Of a DNA stretch of 64,000 nucleotides, positions 57,617 to 64,000 are shown one piece after another. A program made the translations under genes and the position numbers. The stretch's first letter is position 1; each line of letters begins with the position of its first letter. The notes below the pieces were generated by a model, which saw nothing but the letters and a program-made list of their open reading frames with translations, made no database searches and had not been told where the DNA came from. Source of the stretch: Arctopsyche grandis (taxonomy: Eukaryota; Arthropoda; Insecta; Trichoptera; Hydropsychidae); assembly GCF_051622035.1 (NCBI RefSeq), contig NC_135357.1:33088191-33152190 (forward strand), written 5' to 3'.

Positions 57617-57890
57617 AAATGCTTTAGGTCATCGACTTTAGAGAGTCTTTAATTAATATTATGTATTACATGTATTATGAGCATTTATAAGGATTGTAAA
57701 TAGGTTTTTGAGCTCTTTTTCTTATTATGCTGTAGATTAACACTAGAATAATATAATACTATGATTACTAACCAAATTAAATTAAATTGTAAAATAGAAA
57801 ATGATCAGTAGATCAGTAGCTATTAAAATAGATATAAGATGTATTGTGAACATAATTTCGTAATAATAAAAAGCATTTAAAAATCAAATT
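57617..57890 (+). mobile_element. J LINE 3' tail
   Basis: Begins GCTTTAGGTCATCGACTTTA, upstream of the gene start and on the opposite strand; ends GTAATAATAAAAAGCATTT. Confidence 0.78.
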
Positions 57891-59147
57891 GATTAGAACT
57901 TGTGCTTGACGAAACTCGTTGTTTCATGTTTTAGGAAGATAATACACATGTTGAATTTGAATTTTAGAATTATCAGGAAAGGATATTGATTATAATATCA
58001 CAGGGAAAATTTTGTATCGAAATAAATGTGAACTACATATATTGATTGTATTACTAATTGGTCAATTAATTCACAAAACATCATAAAAAAAGGCTTTTTT
58101 TTGTACAATTGTCTTGATGAAAGTCTCACGGTCTAATATTATAAGTTCAAAGATTTTACATATGTATATATGGAAGTATATCAATCCTTACTTTATATTG
58201 AAATGATATCGTCCTGCTTTTATACTTGCCTCATTCGAGCAATGAAGTAATACTAATTTTACCGTTGAGTAGCAAATGCCATAATAGTTGTAACATAATT
58301 GTTAATTTGGTACATTTAATTGGGTCGTCTACGATTTTACGACATATTTCTAAGATAAGATAAAATTTTGACTATGTATGCATCTTTGAAAACAATTAGG
58401 TAATAAAGTTTTGCCGCTATAATATATTATGTCCATTATTATGACAACAAAACAAATACATACATATGTGCGTAATTGGATGACCTTATAACGTTTTACT
58501 TTATACGATAATATGACCAAAAGCCAAAAAAACTGGATAAACTATAAATATACTAAATACATACATATATTAGTAAAAATACGAAAACAAAGATAACATT
58601 CTAAGATGAACTAATTATTTATATGTACATATGTCTGATACCGCATTTTGTTTACATACAACAAATACTTTAAATTTAATAGTATATAATATACTACATG
58701 TATCCGGTGCCACTTATTATTAACGAAATATTTGATATTAGATTTAAATAAAAGAGCCGTGTAAAAATAGCAAATACATATGTGTTACATTAAAAAATAC
58801 CTTCACATTATTATTGTATAAGAATCTAATAATTTATTTATTTTTTTAATTTGTAATGATATCACTATTTTTATTCACTGTATTTATTGATTTAATTTTG
58901 TTTTGATTATGTTACTTCTACTATTATATAAATTAACTAAGAAGGTGTGCGCACACGCTGTTTGCTAAAACGTTACTGATCGGAACGATTCAATGCATGA
59001 AAGATCGGTCCAGAGTCGCTGAAGCTCAGTGGCGTCTCGTGTTATCTGAGCAATTTAATTTTTAAATTTAATTTAACATTTCCGAATGTTTCATTTTTTT
59101 AAATGTTGAAAACACATCACACAAGTTCCATACTTTTAACACAATTC
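57891..59147. other. no recognised feature
   Basis: AT-rich intergenic sequence with short frames only. Confidence 0.35.
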
Positions 59148-59160
59148 ATACAACTTTATA

Positions 59161-59361
59161 ATTGTAAATAGGTTTTTCAGCTCTTTTTCCTATTATGCTG
59201 TACATTAACATTAGAATAATATAATACTATGATTACTAACAAAATTAAATTAAAATTGTAAAATCGAAAATGATCAGTAGAGCAGTAGCTATTAAAATAG
59301 ATATAAGATATATTGTGAACATAATATAGTAATAATAAAAAGCATTTAAAAATCAAAATCA
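59161..59361 (+). mobile_element. J LINE tail insertion with 13-bp target duplication
   Basis: Only about 200 bp of 3' UTR (starting ATTGTAAATAGGTTTTTCAG), flanked by ATACAACTTTATA at 59148-59160 and 59362-59374. Shows target-primed insertion of a severely truncated copy. Confidence 0.9.
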
Positions 59362-59446
59362 ATACAACTTTATAAACCAATTTGCCAAATTGCTTTATAG
59401 TAAAATATAAATAGACCTACACTATGTATTTAAATATGTAGGTACA

Positions 59447-59799
59447 GGTTTTTCATTCCAAATTGACCCTTTCTCTTATCAAATTGACCCGTTTTAAATG
59501 TCAATTTTAAGAATTGTAAATAGGTTTTTGAGCTCTTTTTCCTATTATGCTGTACATTTACATTAGAATAATGTAATACTATGATTACTAACCAAATAAA
59601 ATTAAATTGTAAAATAGAAAATGATCAGTAGATCAGTAGCTATTAAAATAGATATAAGATGTATTGTGAAAATAATTTCGTAATAATAAAAAGCATTTAA
59701 AAATCAAAATCCAATGTCAATTTGAAATTAAAAATGATTAATTTGAAATGAAAAACAGTCAATTTGAAATGAATAAGGGTCAATTTGGATTGAAAAACC
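59447..59799. mobile_element. small inverted-repeat element split by a J LINE tail
   Basis: GGTTTTTCATTCCAAATTGA at the left and an inverted partner (CAATTTGGATTGAAAAACC) at the right, with AATTTGAAATGA repeats inside. Interrupted by the J insertion at 59508-59712. No clear target duplication for the outer element. Confidence 0.7.
59508..59712 (+). mobile_element. J LINE tail insertion with 11-bp target duplication
   Basis: Starts TAAGAATTGTAAATAGG, ends AAAAATCAAAATCC region; AATGTCAATTT flanks at 59497-59507 and 59713-59723. Its 5' break is within about 5 nt of that of the copy at 59161. Confidence 0.9.
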
Positions 59800-60060
59800 T
59801 ATACAAGAAAAGAGAGGTATTCTAAAAATATATTTTGATGAATAGAATGTTGAATTTAAGTTTTATTAAATTTTATGTGGACTAAAGATTGACGCATATC
59901 GAAAAATGAATCTTTACAAGCACAATAACATGAAAAATTCTGTACTAACTTTGATAATTTGAATAAAAAATGATTATCTAATCAAAAATAATCTGATACA
60001 AATGGTATGCTGTGCGGAGCTGATCTCTCTTACAAGCTACATAGCAATATTCACAATCTC

Positions 60061-60235
60061 CTACTATAAAAGATAAATGTTTGTTTGTCCATACATTTGC
60101 CTGTCATGTAAATACATATACAGTTTTCAATTTAGAACCATCACAATCAGTATACTATGTAATGATACTAAAATTTGGAATGTAGACTTTTTTTTTCACC
60201 TGCCCGAGCGACGCCAGGCAATTCAGCCAGTTGAA
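60061..60235 (+). mobile_element. short Helitron-like fragment
   Basis: AAAGATAAATGTTTGTTTGTCC start and a GCCCGAGCGACGCCAGGCAA 3'-type end followed by CAGCCAGT in place of CTAGT. Decayed. Confidence 0.45.
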
Positions 60236-61188
60236 CACAAATGGAACAGGACCATTGCCTCGTTTCCCAATATTTTTCAATATGGTATTTATATATTTTA
60301 ATACTTATTCCGGCCCTTCACTGAATGAGATCGACACAAATCGTTTATATCAATCAAACACATAAACATTTTTCTAAACGAAGTGAATATAAACTGCATA
60401 TCAATCTATGGCACATGTTTGATTTTCCGTTTCCTTTATTTGTATACCTTTGCTATTTTTGACAATTAACAAAAAACACATTATAATAAATATTTTTGTC
60501 GATTTCAATGAATAATAAAACTACAATGCATATCTCATTTATATATCACGTATCTGACACACGAATCAAACGAACGTTTGATCGATGGATTTTGTATACT
60601 ATGATTGTGCAATATATATGTTTGTTTAGTTTATTATGCCGCTATCTTTATTAGCGACAGTATATGTATATCTCACATAGATATGAAACATTTCTTGGTT
60701 GTTTGATTGAAATTTAAATTCCAACCGTTGGACCACTGGGCGTTCTGATGCAGGTTGCACATTTGTTCGATGGCCGCGAATTTTATCCAATTATCCGAAC
60801 TTGGCAATGACGATTATCTCATTAACCGGACGACAGACCGTTTGCTAGCCGGACATTGGGAGCAAAAATTGACTGTCAGGGTAACTCGATTGCAACGTCA
60901 TAACGGTCACGTTTGCTTAGTATGTATGTTGCACCGGAAAATGCAATGGGTTTTCCGCAAACGCGACCCTCAAAACAAACCAGTCATAACATATGGACAA
61001 AAGAGATATACTCGAATGGTATCAAAAGAGCTTAAGAAGAAGTCAAGAAGACTACAAGTGCAATATAAGGAAAATATGTGAGGTCAAATGGATGAATGTC
61101 GAAGAAGAATCGCATTGAATTTGATGTTAGTTTTCAAACTTGTGTATTTTCAATTAAATCTGGTACTATTATGAGTACTTCGATAAAA
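60236..61188. other. no assigned gene
   Basis: A 108-codon plus frame (60755-61081) rich in Lys/Arg at its C-terminal end (SKELKKKSRRLQVQ) has no recognised family and no upstream or downstream exon signals that could be tied to it. Confidence 0.35.
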
Positions 61189-61830
61189 TAATAAGATGGG
61201 CATCTCACATTGAGGGAGCGAAATGCAAGGCGATGCGGGGTATATCCTCAATATATCCAATATTTAATCACCATAGTTCTTTATCAACTCAAAATAAAAT
61301 AAAATTATATAGCGCGCTCATATTACCATTATTAACCTATGCTTCACCTGTATGGAATAACGCCTCAAATATTATACTAACCTTTACTATGTAGCTCCAA
61401 GTAATACAAAATAAATCCCTAAAAATAATTTATAATACACCCATATATACTAACTTGAAAAAACTACATGCCATATATAATATTCCGTTTGTTACAGACA
61501 TTACTAACAAACTAACCAGTAGATTATATGACAGAATTACTAATAACCATACTAACACACTTGTGAAGAGTCTCGGTGATTACAACAAAATGTCTATACC
61601 CTTCAGGTATAACACACAGATTACCTGAACACAATCTGCTTTAGGTCATCGACTTTAGAAAGTCTTTAATTAATATTATGTATTAGATGTATTATGAGCA
61701 TTTATAAGGATTGTAAATAGGATTTTAAGCTCTTTTTCCTATTACGCTGTACATATTAACATTATAATAATATAATACTATGATTACTAACAAAATTAAT
61801 TTAAAATTGTAACATAGAAAATGATCAATT
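61189..61830 (+). mobile_element. J LINE, 5'-truncated copy split by a SINE
   Basis: Coding end with in-frame KCKAMRGISSIYPIFNHHSS, then an insertion-disrupted stretch with a stop near 61393, then LHAIYNIPFVTDITNKLTS and the 3' UTR. The tail resumes at 62296 after the SINE and ends near 62370. The coding part is a pseudogene. Confidence 0.85.
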
Positions 61831-62295
61831 AGCCAGCAGCGTGGCTCGGTCGTTAAGCTTCTGCTTAACACTGAGAGGCGCCGAGTTCGATCCCTTGAGC
61901 TGACCTCGATTGAAAAGAATTTTTCTGAGTATATCTGTAATGCTGCTGGTCAGACCAGGATTTGTGACTCCTGGTTGATCGTTTCCTATCAGAGTTTGCC
62001 AATTTTCTCTGATTTCATTGTTGAAACGATTCCCGATTAAAAATTGGCTAAAAATCCTTCCTACCCACTATGTCACCACTATTTGAGTATGATTAATGTA
62101 AATATTACAATAAAAATGTATGTACAATTCATAGATGTCTCGTTAAATTGTCGAGTTTAAGTCAGTGTCTCGTAATTTAGCGACTTATGTATATAATAAA
62201 AAATGCTGTATTGTTTGTAATTTGGCCAGGAAGGCGCATTGGGGTTTACCTGTAATGCCTTCCTGGTATGAAATAAAATAAAATAAATAAAATAA
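61830..62295 (+). mobile_element. tRNA-derived SINE with B-type hairpin, apparently full length
   Basis: Head AGCCAGCAGCGTGGCTCGGT with box B GAGTTCGATCCC, central domain TTTGTGACTCCTGGTTGATC, then TAGATGTCTCG, a perfect 10-bp hairpin at 62226-62266 (core GCATTGGGGTTTACCTGTAAT), ending in AAATAAAATAAATAAAAT. Target duplication ATCAAT at 61824-61829 and 62296-62301 inside the J LINE tail. The best reference copy in the window. Confidence 0.92.
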
Positions 62296-62370
62296 ATCAA
62301 TAGATCAGTAGCTATTAAAATTGATATAAGATGTTTTGTGAACATAATTTAGTAATAACAAAAATCAAAA

Positions 62371-62942
62371 TATATAATAATAATATCATTTCGCTATAGT
62401 AACAAGGTCGAAAATGCAACAGATTGGAAACTATTTGACATCTTGATAGTTGATACAGTATCAATTACAATCACAACTACGACTTCCATATCGATATAAT
62501 TATATGATACAATTTAATACCGAATAATTTTTATATTATTACAATGCGAAACAATTCACAATCGACCTTGAACGTATGTAATGGCCACCATGCTTGGACA
62601 GTGGGCGCAACAAAACGGTGCCATTCAGCAATCAAAATGGCGTCACAAAACTATATGAATCAATATTTAGTCGATTGAGAACATGTGGTTTCACAGATCG
62701 CCGAAGCGTGTTGATCTCATTGGATACGCTCTATCACCCGCAAAGACACTTTCCCACGGCCTTGGGGAAATATGTGTGAATACATTGCACATATCGAAAA
62801 TGCGAGATGTCCTTATTTAATTTTATATCAACTAATCATGCACACTCGCCTAACAGAATGCTCCAAAGCGACTGCTAAACAGAAGAAACAGAAATACATG
62901 ACATTAAAAATTCTTACAATAAATAAAAATATAACAGCCAAG
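62371..62942. other. no recognised gene
   Basis: A 61-codon plus frame (62594-62779) has no domain. Otherwise AT-rich. Confidence 0.35.
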
Positions 62943-64000
62943 TCAACAGTTAAAATTATCAACTATTAACTGCTCTAGTTTGTCGCAATCCCCGTAACCG
63001 AGGAAGCGGTGCAGCGAATGAAAAGAGATATGACAAATGTCAATGGCACCATCCAGGGAATTTAAGAAACGGAAGCCTCGAGGAATATGAAATAGAGGAT
63101 GATGGCGTGTCCAGATCAAACTCTCCGGAGCGTAAAGGCCAATTTCCGCCAGAATAGACTGGTATGAGATAAAACCTCCAAATATAGAAAACAATAACTT
63201 GACGAGGGCAACATTCCCCCGTGTTCAAGAGAAGTGTAGCCTACCATACCATGACAAATCTTAAAGGAAATAAATATGGCTAAATCTCATATTGCTCCTT
63301 ATAAAGAAGCCGGTGAAAGTGTATTTGAATAATTTTAAGTTTAATAGATTGAGTTTTGGCTGAAGGACTCCAGATCATAGAGGCGTACTCCATGATACTT
63401 CTCATCAGAGCATTGTACAACAGCCTTAGAACAGTGGGATTATGGAAATGTCGGGAATTGCGAAAAACAAACCCTAGCAACCTTGAAGCTGAGCAACACA
63501 CAGAATCAATGTGATTGGAGAACCTTAGGTCACTCTGAAAAGCAATCCCAAGATGAACAGTAGATTCAACCCAGTTCAATTCAGAGTTACCAGCTAGATA
63601 AGGAAAGGTACAATCAGGGATAGATCTATATCTAGAGTAACACATTACCTTACATTTGGAGACATTAAGAGGCAAACAGTTAGTTAAAGACCAAGAATGA
63701 AGAGTATTTAAATTCTCTTGTAAGAACTATACTCAAATAGAGCTTTAAATCATAAGCATATAATAAAAAACGACAATTGACCAAGTGCCTACCAATATCA
63801 TTGACAAATAAATTAAAGAGAAAGGGTCCGAGGCTAGAGCCTTGGGGAACCCCGGAGCCAGCAACATAGATGCGGGAGCGAGAGGTACCGAAGACGACAA
63901 ACTGTTGACAATTCATAAGATATAATTTGAAAAACTGCACCAATCTGTCAAGAAAGCCATAAGCGGACATGATTAAAATTATTAAATTAGCGGATTTTGA
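62943..64000 (-). pseudogene. LINE D reverse transcriptase, frameshifted, running off the window
   Basis: Three minus-strand blocks in different frames. The first (63970-63680) has the palm with SGVPQGSSLGPFLFNLFVND and YAYD where the catalytic YADD/FADD is expected; the second (63675-63280) carries NVSKCKVMCYSRYR and VHLGIAFQSDLRFSNHI; the third (63194-62943) ends LEQLIVDNFNC. Same Jockey/CR1 group as LINE A. The first catalytic aspartate is replaced by Tyr, and frameshifts separate the blocks, so it is inactive. Confidence 0.85.

Noticed and set aside
60755..61081. a basic 108-residue host protein
   Set aside because: No family resemblance and no exon or promoter context; retained only as a note in the intergenic entry.
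21836..61240. both J LINE coding copies starting at the same truncation point
   Set aside because: In-frame RT-like sequence (KCKAMRG) extends upstream in the 61-kb copy, so the shared start is only where sequence similarity is obvious.

Overview
The window reads as AT-rich, repeat-dense DNA from an insect nuclear genome. Signs of this are one split gene with GT-AG introns whose protein is of the organic-cation-transporter (SLC22) type, several families of Jockey/CR1-like LINEs, tRNA-derived SINEs, hAT and Helitron-type elements, and many (TA), (GT) and (CATA) microsatellites. The order cannot be fixed from the sequence alone. No rRNA, genuine tRNA gene, CRISPR array or operon was found.

Layout. 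0-5 kb: a Helitron-type end, a SINE, a hAT remnant, and a LINE fragment inside the first of two copies of a short dispersed repeat (called R). 7.5-8.1 kb: copy 1 of a repeat with a small shared reading frame (called S). 8.8-9.9 kb: a cluster of short inverted motifs interrupted by a Helitron-type element. 10.0-11.35 kb: a tandem array built from a LINE tail carrying a nested insertion. 11.85-13.44 kb: a tandem array whose units each hold a (GT)n tract, interrupted by a LINE 3' end. 14-21 kb: SINEs and Helitron-type elements. 21.8-27.8 kb: a Jockey-like LINE end, a 648-bp foldback element, a LINE C end, and a hAT element with 8-bp target duplications whose empty site survives at 9.9 kb. 28.5-40.7 kb: LINE A copies, one with a 388-codon open frame, and SINEs. 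42-45 kb: paired hAT MITEs and a 598-bp palindrome. 45-52 kb: a minisatellite, SINEs, LTR-like fragments and a MITE. 53.19-57.20 kb: the one convincing host gene, on the minus strand, nine coding exons and 654 residues. 57.6-64 kb: Jockey-like LINE tails with clean target duplications, a nested MITE, an intact-looking SINE and a decayed LINE running off the window end.

The most interesting pattern is a shared 3'-terminal stem-loop. At least five LINE or SINE types end in a hairpin with a near-constant core (GCATTRGGG...CCTGTAAT) and outer stems that differ between families but remain self-complementary. The SINEs also share a central domain joined to at least three kinds of 3' tail. This looks like a LINE/SINE system in which the 3' hairpin is the part recognised by the reverse transcriptase; the structure is seen, the mechanism is inferred.

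Most of the window has no supportable host gene. Long stretches without a recognisable feature are listed as such.
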